DNA of 64,000 bases, taken from assembly GCF_963259705.1 (NCBI RefSeq), contig NC_081847.1, positions 89,608,546 to 89,672,545 on the forward strand. Direction: 5' to 3'. A program made the position numbers and the translations under genes. Positions 52,620 through 64,000 of this stretch are shown here, in pieces. Under the pieces are notes generated by a model. That model was not told the DNA's origin and searched no databases. It was given only the letters and a program-made list of their open reading frames with translations. Source of the DNA: Myotis daubentonii (Eukaryota > Chordata > Mammalia > Chiroptera > Vespertilionidae). Position 1 is the first letter of the stretch, and each line of letters begins with the position of its first letter.

Positions 52620-54192
52620 TAATATTATAAAAATGTACCTCATAAATATTGCCCTGCCCCAATCCAAATGTGTTTTTTATAGCTTTTCTTTGCCTTTGTT
52701 TTATGAATGCCTCACTCTATTAAAGAACTATTTACTATTATCAATTTACTATTATCATGTCACCGTTCATGCGACATTAACGACAGGTATCTTGTAATGA
52801 TACTGCCCAACACTCAAGCAATGATGCCTGGTCAATGAACCGCTGTGCTGGCCTCGCCAGTAAGTGCTACAAGCCTCACGCCTTGACCTTCCGACCCAGG
52901 CGTGTCACTATGACCCAGCTCACATCTCTCTGGAAGCATCACAAACAATCACACGAGCGGAGAAAAACAGTCGCAGGCGTCAAAAATCCGTTGGTCGTCT
53001 CTGCAAAGGAAAGACCGCTTCTGAACAAGCAAACCTAAAAGAGAAAAGCAGGATGCGCCAAACCACAAGGGAACTGGAGTTACTCCTGTTTCTACCGCTA
53101 TTTTAATCGCTGCAGACAAGACCACATTCTGCACAGCACACATCTCCCTGAGGACCGGGGATGTGCGGCCGAGAGCGGCAGACTGGGGTATGCAGTTTAC
53201 CCCTCTCCGGAAGCAACCTTGCCAGCTGACTATGAGATTCTGATCATCTGATCAGCACTCATACCGCTATGTTTTCTCAATTGTTAGCGACTTATAAACA
53301 CCAGGTAACAGAAGCCTGAGAACAATCACTCAGAGTCAGTGAGAGCTGGTGGGAGATGGGCCGGAGTAAACTGTATTGATACAATCTTCTCTGCTGTTAC
53401 ACAGGAGGAAATTAACATTTACCAGAATATGCTTTCATCACAAAAGCAATTCTAGGAAATCGGGTGAGGATATTATTAATTTTTTTTCAATAAAAACCAT
53501 TTGTTCTTCTGACCATTTATTACATTCGTGTACCTTTTGAAACCACATGGAAAGTACTTACTGCAGTCTGGCTTTTCCAAAGAGTACTTAATCATACACT
53601 ACACATTCCATCAATAACATGAAGAAGATACACAGAACATGATATAGAAAAGATGTCCTCTTTTTATCATATCTACATGAAAAGTATGTAATTTAAAGTG
53701 TCACTTGGAAAGAAAAAGGATCGCATAAGCTGTCAAGAATTTCATCTCAGTCAAATAAATTAACAATATCACATACACTGAACACATTCAAATACATCAG
53801 CTTTGCCAAAATTACTGGTGTATTTTTTTTATTAGATGTTACAAGTTTAAACCAGCAGCACTTACAGTGTTTGAAAACAAGCAACAGTATAATAACCCTG
53901 CTTGCTCATAGATGATCTGCTGGAGATTATCAGCATGCATATATTTAATGGGATTCCCACAAAACTGGGAGATTCCTTTTGATTAAAACAAACGACTGAA
54001 GAGGATAAAAAACATAAGAAGCTTCTAAATCTAAATGCAAGCCAAAATCATCGCGAGACACCACAAATTAACATCTAGAAAGATTATTTACTCAACAAAT
54101 AATGATTGAGTACCTCTTGAGAGCCAAGAGTGGTAGGTACCTGTCTTTATACCAGTAGAGCTCACAGACCGATGGGAAGACATAGCAGACAA

Positions 54193-55050
54193 AACTGCAG
54201 TGCAGTGAGGTAAATGCCACAGAAGCTCTACCTGGTGCAGTGAGGCAAATACCACAGCTCTACCTGGTGCAGTGAGGTAAATGCCACAGCTCTACTTGGT
54301 GCAGTGAGGTACATGCCACAGCTCTACCTGGTGCAGTGAGGCAAATACCACAGCTCTACCTGGTGCAGTGAGGTAAATGCCACAGCTCTACCTGGTGCAG
54401 TGAGGTAAATGCCACAGCTCTACCTGGTGCAGTGAGGCAAATGCCACAGCTCTACCTGGTGCAGTGGGGTAAATGCCACAGGAGCTCTACCTGGTGCAGT
54501 GGTGTAAATGCCACAGCTCTACCTGGTGCAGTGAGGTACATGCCACAGCTCTACCTGGTGCAGTGAGGCAAATGCCACAGCTCTACCTGGTGCAGTGGTG
54601 TAAATGCCACAGCTCTACCTGGTGCAGTGGTGTAAATACCACAGCTCTACCTGGTGCAGTGAGGCAAATGCCACAGCTCTACCTGGTGCAGTGGTGTAAA
54701 TGCCACAGGAGCTCTACCTGGTGCAGTGGGGTATATGACACAGCTCTACCTGGTGCAGTAAGTTAAATGACACAGCTCTACCTGGTGCAGTGAGGTACAT
54801 GCCACAGCTCTACCTGGTGCAGTGGGGTAAATGCCACAGGAGCTCTACCTGGTGCAGTGGGGTAAATGCCACAGCTCTACCTGGTGCAGTGAGGTAAATG
54901 CCACAGGAGCTCTACCTGGTGCAGTGAGGTACATGCCACAGCTCTACCTGGTGCAGTGAGGTAAATGCCACAGGAGCTCTACCTGGTGCAGTGAGGTACA
55001 TGCCACAGCTCTACCTGGTGCAGTGAGGTAACTGCCAGAGGAGCTCTCCC
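54193..55050. repeat. Minisatellite, about 26 units of 32 or 35 bp
   Basis: The unit is CACAGCTCTACCTGGTGCAG followed by TGAGGTAAATGC (32 bp); a 35-bp version carries an extra GAG (CACAGGAGCTC). Unit starts are evenly spaced from 54235 to 55016. The last third alternates 35 and 32 bp, a 67-bp higher-order unit. Variants (GAGGTA, GAGGCA, GTGGTG, GGGGTA, ATACC/ATGCC) are spread along the array. There is no recognisable function. Confidence 0.95.
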
Positions 55051-55644
55051 TGGCACAGGAACCCAAGACCCCCAGGGTACCTGAGGCCAATGGCATTACT
55101 TTAAAGCCACGTGTAATGATGATGAATTACAAACCCCATCTCCTCTTTTCTAGAAACTGGGTGCAGAGCTGGACTACTGGGGGGAAGACTGTTAACATGA
55201 CTTCTCAGCCACAGAGGAGACCAGAGGGTTACGTGCGGTCACATTAGTAACTCTCTCAGTCACTCCCCAGCATTACATCATTAATAAATACCTAGGAGTT
55301 AAACAGCTATGACCTATGGTGATGGGACTTCTAAATGTAACTCTGCTTAAGGAAAATAGATACAGTCACACTTCATTTACTTGGCTACCTTACATATTTG
55401 GAAAAAATTTAAGGACACGGAAGGTAACAAAATTGTCCATTAAGTAGGAAAAACAAATGTTAGAATCTGCTCCCTAAAACATATGTAATATGTAGAAAAG
55501 CCCCCAAACTCACTCAAAATCTAGACAGCTTTGTTTCAGAGATGGTTCTAGTGAGTACACTCGAACTAGCACACCTGGGGCGGTAGTCACAGAGACCCAG
55601 TCCTCAGGAACAGGCCCCGCGACGGGACGGAGGAGATGATTCAT

Positions 55645-55853
55645 TTATAGTTTAAATTTTTTTTATTGACTTCAGAGCGGAGGAGAGAGAAAGAGAGACA
55701 GAAACATCAGTGATGAGAGAGAATAGTTGATCGGCTGCCTCCTGCACGCCCCGCACTGGGGATCGAGCCCGAAGCCTGGGCATGTGCCCTGACCGGGAAC
55801 CGAACTGTGACCTCCTGGGTCATACGTCCAGGCTCAACCGCTGAGCCAGGCCA
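55645..55853 (-). mobile_element. VES SINE
   Basis: A full-length antisense VES with a T-rich left end (tail). GGAGGAGAT is found on both sides and may be the target duplication. Confidence 0.87.
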
Positions 55854-57189
55854 GCGTGCAGGAGGGAGGAGATTTAACGAGGGTTAGAAATCAGTGAGAA
55901 CCTGAAATGCATACTCTGAGCCCCTGCCTGTGAAACTGTCCCCTCTCTCTCCGCCTGATGGACTTGCGGGTTCCTTGCGGGAACTTTCCCTGTGGCTTCC
56001 CTGGCGGGCGGGACGTGAAACACCGTTTTCTTTACCGAAGGACCCAGCGGTGGTGCTGGGCGGAGGCCAGCTGTGTCCAGAGGGAGGCGGTGTGTGCAAC
56101 TCCGTTGTTCTCTACTTGAAAGCAGCTGTTTTGTTTGTCTTTCAACTATAACTACAAATGCTTACAGCCCTTTAATATACCACTGTGGGCAGACCGGCAT
56201 TTTAAAAATACGAGATGATGCTGTTATAATAAAAAATGTAATTAAAATGCTGTTCGGAGCCAGGGTACAAGGATTCTGTATCTCAGGGCACCTGACAGCT
56301 GAGAGCACCATGGTCACCCCGTGGGGAAGAATGACTCCATGAATGAATGTCCAACGCTGCTTACAGGACGCGCTTCCCTGTCTGCATGGCCGTCCTCTGC
56401 ACACGGCCCACCCTCGCCAGCAGTGAGATCCTTAGATTTTTTACCCCGTTTTCCCACGGCTGCAGCACAAACATGTGCCGTGCTTCCTAAACAGCATAAC
56501 TATCTTAAGGTTTCTGACAGGCAGCAAGGAGGAAATTAACTTCCCGGCGCCCCATTCTCGCTGCCTCCTCACGCCGACACCGACATCTCGCTTGGAAGAC
56601 CGGGCCTCCCCTGAGGGACTGGGAGGCCCTGGGCAGCCTCCCTCCCTGGCTGCCTCCACTTGGCGAGTGACTGCAGACACCGCGGTCACAGCACCTGGGC
56701 TCCGTCCTCAGACGGCAGGAGCCTCCACCAGAGCGGGGAGAGGGAGCCCTGTGCCCTGTGCCGTGTCGGGATCCCACTTCCCCAAGATGCATTTAAACAG
56801 GGAGAGGCAGGCGTGGCCCACACCTCAGGGCTGTAGGCAACACCGGTGATTTAGGAACAGCTTTCCCTGGGAGAACGGGTCTTCTCTTCTCCCCACGGTT
56901 CTACCTCAGTATCAGCCAAAACATTCCGAAGGCAGCTCAGCAGGTTTGATTTTCACCCCCAGTTACAACCACTGTATGCTCAGTGGCTTGCAGACAGGCA
57001 AGCTTCGTACAAAACATGCACCCTGTGCCACACAGATTAGAACCTGCACATACATGACATCCAACGGCTATTTTAGCCTCTAACCAACTTCTTCTTTTCT
57101 CCTTGAGTAATATAATCTATACGGTCCTATAGGCTGGCTAAAGCCAAGACTGTAAAATGAATGATAAACAAAAATAAAGGATCATCACA

Positions 57190-57612
57190 GATCAACAAAA
57201 TGTGGTCTATCCATACAATGAAATATTATTTGGCAACAAAAAGGAATGAAGTACTGATTTGTGCCGCAATATAGATGGATTTCGGAAAAACAAAATTTAG
57301 GCTGAGTGAAAGAAACGTATCACAGAAGGCTACATATTGTATAATTCCTTATATTAAATGTGCACAATAGGCAAATCTGTAGACATAACAAGTACATCAG
57401 TGGCCACCAGGGGCTGGGGGAGAGGGAACGGTGAATGACTGCTGATGGGTGTTGGGGTTTCATTTTGGGGTGATGAATAGGTTCTAAAATTAGGAAGTTG
57501 TAATAATTGCACAAATTTGTGGATACACTAAAAACCACTGAATTGGACATTTAAAATGGTGAGTTTCCTGCTGTGTGAATCATATCTCAGTGCTATTTTT
57601 TTTAAAAAAAAA
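57190..57612 (+). mobile_element. L1 LINE 3' end, 5'-truncated
   Basis: An older L1 3' end: 'TGGTCTATCCATACAATGAAATATTATTTGGCAACAAAAAGGAATGAAGTACTG' lies at its start, then 'GGCCACCAGGGGCTGGGG' and 'CAAATTTGTGGATACACTAAAAACCACTGAATTG' near the end, closing with a T/A-rich tail. Diverged and non-coding. Confidence 0.78.
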
Positions 57613-58052
57613 AAGCTCCTTAGCTAATTAATGATGCTCCACAGATAGTTCTAAGTACAAGAGGACTGACTTTCCAACCACGATCACTGGCACTTGGAAC
57701 TTTATCCGAGTGAGCCCATCTGTGTGCCCCCGGGCCTGTCTGCCAAGCCTGGAGAAGTGCTTCTCTCTCCCTGCCCGCTTTCAGAAACACATCGATCTCT
57801 TGAAGGAAGAGGAAGAGAAGTGATTCCAGGAAGTGGTTAATTCACACAGCGCTGCGCTTTGCTAACAAAGTATGTTCAATATTAATCCGTCCAGTGTAAT
57901 TTATTAAGCCGACAGGCAGTTCCAAGGAAATGTTTGGTCATCCGAATACTTAGCAGACACAAAAACATCCGCAGGTAGTCACCTAATTCTCAATCAATTA
58001 TAATATCTAAATGTAGAAACATCTATTGCTTTGCAACTAGTGGCCACTGTTA

Positions 58053-58247
<195 letters not shown>

Positions 58248-59581
58248 TCACGCAGTGGGTCCTTAAAATTTTAAAGGGGGAGGGGTTATTATATCGAAAT
58301 AAGGTTTCATCACACAATTCAAGTGTCCAAAGCAAGAAAGTAATTTTTCCTGGGCATTTACCAGTATGGCAATTTCTGCAACAAATTGAGGCCATTCTTA
58401 AAAAAAAAAAAAAAAAGTCACAAAGGCATACACACCAACCAAAAAGTGAAACTTAAAAAAAGTTAATAAATTATACAATTTCCTTTATTAAAAATTGCTA
58501 GTATTTCATGGTTAAAGACCTGCTTTCAGGCTGTTAGAGTGTTTCCTAAATTTCCAGGCCTTGGAACCATGGAGCCTGAGCACTACCAACAGCCCAGAAC
58601 AAAGTGCCGGTCAGAAGGAACCTCAATGGATTCCCATTTTGATCAACTGCTTTTATACTAAAAAGGAAATGAGGGAAAAGTCCTCCGTGACCCAAACGGC
58701 AGGAAGCGTACAGAAACCCCAGTGCCTCGTCGCAGTGCGATTTCCAGCTCAGCTCAGCTTCCTTTCTTCTGCCTTTTCCCATCCAGCCTATCTCCGTGTT
58801 GTAAACGGATCCCATTTTCCCTCTCTTCTTCTCTGTCCTACTTATGTTTCAGTAGAAGGGAGTTCCTTAAGCAACGTGCGGGGAATACATGGCACATGGT
58901 TCTTTCCACAGGCGCTAGATCATGTCCTGAAAATCAAGTTCTTTGATTCAGCCTGGGACTTAGCTACAGGTGTCGAAAGCAGCCCACAGCAGTGACCTCA
59001 CTGCTCACCAACGGGGACTACAGGGCCACCTGTAGAGACAAGAAGCAAGAATGCACACCCTCCACAATGCCTTCCTCCACGGGAAGACGGCCCCTAATGG
59101 CAGACCCTGGACAGAAGCTTCTGCACATCATGACCCCAGGCCACTTACAGACTAGCTTTCTATTGGTGAGGGTTTACCAGAAGGATCAGAACGCTGAGGA
59201 GTTACCAGGGCACTCAAAACCCAAAACTGCAAAGGCTCCCACATCTGTTCACGACAGCTCCGTGGCCTCCCCGACAATCAATGGCCGAAGTTCCACTAAG
59301 TCACAAGCAAATATTCTGTCCATCGGGTCTTCCAATGAGGTACACACAGGTAGCCCCACCCCACCCCCATTAGGGCCACTTTCCTGCTCGCCCCTTTCCA
59401 TGTCCCAGGACATTTCCCCATTTTTCCCCGTCTGGACCAGTCCCTTCGTCACAGTTGGCAAGTGCTTTAAAGAATATAGACTTCTGAGCGACCGTCGGGA
59501 GAAGGTACGGCAACAAGCATTCCATTAGGAAAGAAGAAAAACTGCCCTCGCGGAGGAGGACTCAGAGCTGAACTGAAGACT

Positions 59582-59598
59582 GGGGGGGGGGGGGGGGG
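59582..59598. repeat. Poly-G tract (17 G)
   Basis: An uninterrupted run of 17 G on the plus strand; the ASXL3 pre-mRNA would carry C here. Confidence 0.9.
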
Positions 59599-62500
59599 CT
59601 CAGGCAGAGCTGTAGAGGGAGGAGGACTCACGTGTTGTGTAAACACATTGCTTGAAAAAGGCGAGAAGGAAACTGCAGGGTAGAGCCGAAAGGGGAAGGT
59701 TAGATCACAACGGAGGGAGGGGAAGAAAGAGACAAGAAAACAAACAAGCTGACAGACTTGTTAACATGAGAACTGTAAGCAGAGAAGTGCACACTATGGG
59801 TTATGAAAGGAGACGCTGTGGTCACGTGATGGGCATCGCCCCACATGACGGGCGATGCTGAGGACACCAATGGGCCGAAGGTCAACAGACCTGTACAGAC
59901 ACACACATGTAAGCAAGCGAGGAAGAGGGGCGGGGAGGCACAGGATGGAAGAAGGAAGGGGTTAGAAGAGGAAGGAGAGGAAGGAGGAAAATTGAGCTGA
60001 ACTGGGATGTCCAAAAGGCAAACCGGTTAAAACTAGAAAGGAAGGGCTGAAGAGGACAGAAACTCCAGGTTACCGGGCAACGTTGTAAGGGACATTGGGG
60101 TGCACTCGAAAGTGGGGTTACTCACGGTGGAGGACTCCCTGTTTCTCTTCCTGAGTGCAGGCCCCTCAGCACACCTGGCAGCGCCTCCCAGCAACTGAGA
60201 GAATTGGGAAGCCCTGTCCCCTTCCCTATGCCATCACATCCTACTCCACAAAGGAAGTAAAAGGGCCAAGAATGACATCACGCAGTGGGCGAGAGGCGGG
60301 GAGGCAACGACGGGGCCACGCAACATGCCAGGAGCCACCCTCAGTGCCTGTGAGACAGAGAAAGGGGGCAGAGCAGGAGGGGTGCCTGGGTGTGAGCACC
60401 CCTCACTGTGCTAGGCGTGTGAGCGTGGACAGGACACAAGATAGAGAGGAACTGCCTTCACGGAACAAAACATCGATACCATCCAAATAACGGGACACAT
60501 GGCAGAGACGTGGACCAGACTCGTGGATCAGACACCACGGTGGGGAGAAGTCACAGGCGGAGCGCAATCCTACACCCCCGGCCCCGACCTTAGATTCCCC
60601 CCAATCTCCCGACGTGGAGGTGGTACAGTGTCACACGTCCTGCAAACCGGTACTCTCTGGATTCTCCTTCATGACATTTCTCAAATACTAATATTTGCAT
60701 ACATTTTCACAGTCAATTAATTCACATGTTCTTACAATTGTTTTCCACCTTGTACCCATTTCTTAGAAAATGGGGCAAGGATTCAATACAGCAGAGAAGG
60801 GAATAAAAGTTTTAAGACTGTTTATCACAATAAGATGTTTCCAGAAATAGGTCTAAGGAATATTTCGGATCATCCAAACAGGTTCAAACTGGCTTAGGCA
60901 AAAATCATGTAATTGTGGCAAAAGAGGAAGTCCAATTTTAAAGTTTGCCATGGATAATTATTTAAAATAATCTTGCTTTCTGGGAGTAAAAAGTAAAAAA
61001 ATGCAAACTCTTGCCCATTTTATTGAAAGCAAAATGCACCCACAAGCCTGCAACCAAGAATATGAACCATGCCTAATATTTGTTCTCTTTCTAGTTTTTC
61101 TATTCATACACATTATTTTTAATATAATTATAATTAAGTAAAATACATGTATATTAGCTGTCTCCATGTAATTTGAATTCTCCAAAATAGCATCATAATT
61201 AACACTTCTGAGAGTAGGCATTATTTTAAAAATTCAATTAGTAAACAGAAATACCCAAAGAATATATTGAATGTAACATTTTAAGACTATTATTGAGTCA
61301 AAGAATATGAATTCTGTTATGTCTCTGGACGCACAGCCAAATGTTTGCAGAAAGATTTTAACAATTAATCCTCTCACCACAGGTTGGCCAGTACGAAGCA
61401 TTATCCTAGTAGGTCAAACAAGTGGTAATTTGTTGTTATTTTTATTATACTTCTGTAAATACTAATGAGATAGAGATGTTTTCAAATGAATCTCATGTGG
61501 TATAGGATATGCCACTTGGGATATTTCTGTTTTAATTAATGGGGGAGAAGCTCTTTAAACAGTCAGAATGATATTCATTGTTTTGCATAGTAGTAATATT
61601 TATTCCTTTTGTTGATTATCTTTTGGATATTTTAGGGGGATATGCATCGTTTCCCATTTTCATGCTAACCATTCCATCAGATTTTTCCATTGTGACAGCT
61701 ACAGCTCTTCTGCTTAGATTTTCCTCTTATCCAGAGAGCATGCAAATGTCCACCAAGAGTTCTTTCAAGTATCCTTGAAAGCTTGTATTTTTTAATTCAT
61801 CTGGGATTTCCCTCTCCGTACCAAGGTGAAGCGCTAGCCTCCCATGCCTGCTGGTAAGTCAGGACCTCCCGCCACAGTGCTTGCTAAGCCTGCCATGATG
61901 AGTGAGGCATCCGCTCCCACCTACCAACATGAGGGCAATGAATACCCTTTTGGATGTGGAACCCACATAGAAGGGGGCGGGGCCCATTACAGAAATGGCA
62001 GAGCAGAGCAGTCCTTGTTGAGACTGGGGGGGGAGGTGAGAGAGCTCAGAGGCCCCGTGCTTTCTCTCGCAGCTGAAGGAACTTCTGGGCATTTTCAGGG
62101 TGAAATGAACTGCAAACCACTGCACTTGGGCTGGCCCCGGACTCCTGCTCCGCTCCCCTGCTCTCTCAGCCCCCGCATGCCAGCATCACCCCGTTTTCAA
62201 TCGCTGTCATAGTCTAATTCATTTCACTCCCTGGCTAGGGCACTGCTCTCATTATTCCTTCTTAAATTTTTAATTATTCACGTCTTTATATTTCCAGATG
62301 AAATTTAGATTGGAATTAAATGAGACATCTAATTAAATTTTTAAGAAATTTACGCACATTGTTCCATGTATTTAAGTTTTATTCCACAAACTGTAATAAG
62401 CTTTTTATTGTTTTATATTTTCAATTGCAACTATGAATACACTTTTTTCACATAATATTCTTCCATTTTATGGCTAATCCATCCAGAAGCCATTGAGTGG

Positions 62501-63736
62501 TGATAATTATTATCTATATGAACAGCAAATTGAATTCTTAATAGTGCCAATAGTACAGGAGCCCGGATTCAGATTTTCTACAAGTCATGTGAATTCTGTC
62601 TCCTTTCCAGTAGCTCTGTTTTCTCTTTCTGACATTATTTACTTTAGATTACAAAGGGATCTTTTCTAGTCCCTGTCCAAAAAAAAAAAAAATACAAAAA
62701 ACTTTTGCTGAAAATTGAGCTGCTTTGTCATTTATTTCCTCAAAAACAGGCCCCCAAACCCACAGAGCTTCCTTAATAATGTCCGCACTGGAATTAGCAG
62801 AGCCGCGGGAGCTGCCAAGAGAAGACTGTAATTGGAAACCACTGGATGGATATCACTGTCCCTTCTCCACAAATCAAAGTCTGAAACAGTTCAATCTTCC
62901 CAGAAAAGGTCCTTTCTTTCTTTGCAAAACAAACCGTTTTCTGGTGTCAGAGCTGTGCTTGTGAGTCCACCTCACTCTCACCCCTAGAATTGGGTCTTGC
63001 ACCTCATACCGCGGCCTCAGGCCCTAAAGTCCTTTCAATTCCCAGCCACCTTCTTCCTTCACTGCTACCCCCTGAGGTCTCCCACGCAGCCTGGCTCTCT
63101 GTAAGGGGGATTTCCATGGCTAGGGATGCAAATAAATACAACCCACTACCTTCCTAGCAAGGGACCCTCTTGTATTTTTTTTTCAGGAGCTGTGAAAAGA
63201 TGTATAGAATTGGCAAATACACCAGTGGATTGATTCCACCTTCTTTATCTAGGTGACTGACTGTAGGAGAGCCCACCCCAAAAGCATCTCATTTCATGCA
63301 ACCTGAGGCAAAACAGACTCATCTCAGAAACCGCCTCCCCCAGACATCTACATGCCCCTGTAGAAGGAGAAGAAGAAGGAAAAAACAAAAAGCCCTGCAG
63401 AAAAGGATAGTTCGAGTAGCCCTAAGATAAATACATGAGACCACTGTTCATCTAATGGTTAAAATCATTATTTTTTTGGGGGGGGGGGGCCATAACTAAA
63501 ATATTCTGAATTTATTTGATTGCAAAATAAGAAGGTGTCCACAATTCAAAATTATCGTGTCAATAATGTATGTTTAGATTGTGAAATCCCAAATGAGCAT
63601 CAAACACCAGGCTCTCTCCCTTTCTTTAACAGCATTGTGCCCTCCCTGGACCCATACTGGCAGCTCATTAAAATATCTAACTGTGTAAGGTCTTGTCTCA
63701 GGGAAATGATTTGGGGATTACAAATTAACCATTATA

Positions 63737-63798
63737 GTGTGTGTGTGTGTGTGCGCGCGCATGTGTGTGTGTGTGCGTGTGTGTGCGCGCGCACGCAC
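63737..63798. repeat. (GT)n/(GC)n microsatellite
   Basis: Alternating purine-pyrimidine tract of GT units broken by two GCGCGC blocks; a possible Z-DNA-forming sequence. Confidence 0.93.
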
Positions 63799-64000
63799 AT
63801 GCATGAGCTCTACAATTACAGGGTGTTTTCACACAATTTGTATTATTTCATTTGCTTTCACACAGCATCTATTACTATTTCATTCAATCTCATACAATGA
63901 TGTGATTTTACTTGACCTTGAAAACAACTTGATGAGACACACAGAAAAGAGAGAATCAACTTTCTCTGAGATGCGCTAAGTTGAAGTAATTGGTCCAAGG

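Noticed and set aside
51814..52662. Minus-strand open frame of 282 codons, the longest in the window
   Set aside because: It is the antisense of the repeated GC-rich interior of the Helitron; the repeats lack stops in that frame. It has Gly/Arg/Ser/His-rich low-complexity repeats and no known domain.
54473..54766. Open frame with a repeating peptide (CHSSTWCS-like)
   Set aside because: It comes from the minisatellite: three 32-bp units make 96 bp, so one frame reads as a 32-residue periodic peptide. There is no independent evidence of coding.
54193..55050. Regularly spaced repeats that might suggest a CRISPR-like array
   Set aside because: The units are directly contiguous with no unique spacers, and the genome is mammalian. 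It is a minisatellite.
58992..59528. Plus-strand open frame of 178 codons, overlapping the end of another of 144 codons at 58561-58995
   Set aside because: I recognise no protein family. The moderate GC of the region lengthens chance frames, and no poly-A tail, target duplication or exon-like structure marks a retrogene.
62660..63500. Possible first coding exon of ASXL3
   Set aside because: No KDKRKKK or RTWAEAARL-like reading was found on the minus strand and there is no CpG-rich context, so exon 1 is placed outside the window.

Overview
The window is vertebrate genomic DNA, almost entirely intronic, from a vesper bat (family Vespertilionidae). The lineage call rests on the repeats. There are many tRNA-derived VES SINEs, short non-autonomous hAT transposons with 8-bp target duplications, and Helitrons of the HeliBat type (5' TC, 3' CTAG, insertion between A and T). 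The Helitron plus VES combination is known from vesper bats. I cannot name the species.

The only protein-coding gene I can support is ASXL3 (Additional sex combs-like 3), on the minus strand, with the 5' end of the gene to the right. Four coding exons are present, with correct GT-AG borders and consistent phase: 58175-58093 (83 nt), 20267-20159 (109 nt), 18666-18558 (109 nt) and 1474-1353 (122 nt), probably exons 2-5. Exons 2-3 encode most of the N-terminal HARE-HTH domain; exons 4-5 encode the start of the low-complexity linker. The first coding exon lies beyond 64000, and the rest of the gene (DEUBAD domain, long disordered region, PHD finger) lies left of position 1. None of the long open frames in the introns resembles a real gene.

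Layout: 1-1352 is part of intron 5. Intron 4 (1475-18557) is rich in VES, hAT, L1 and L2 sequence. Intron 3 (18667-20158) is short. Intron 2 (20268-58092, about 37.8 kb) starts with a quiet AT-rich stretch to about 26.6 kb. It then carries four near-identical 212-bp hAT elements, other hAT families, L1 pieces, a MaLR-type LTR, a 14-bp-TSD chimeric retrocopy, a Helitron pair with a possible captured first exon, and a 26-unit minisatellite. The part of intron 1 in the window (58176-64000) holds mostly unrecognised sequence.

The notable signals are all transposon biology. All but one of the resolvable hAT target duplications have TA at the centre, as in the Buster branch. Several nested or repeated insertions can be resolved to the base. 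I found no sign of an undescribed multi-gene system; this is an ordinary mammalian gene interior with an unusually legible record of DNA-transposon and SINE activity.
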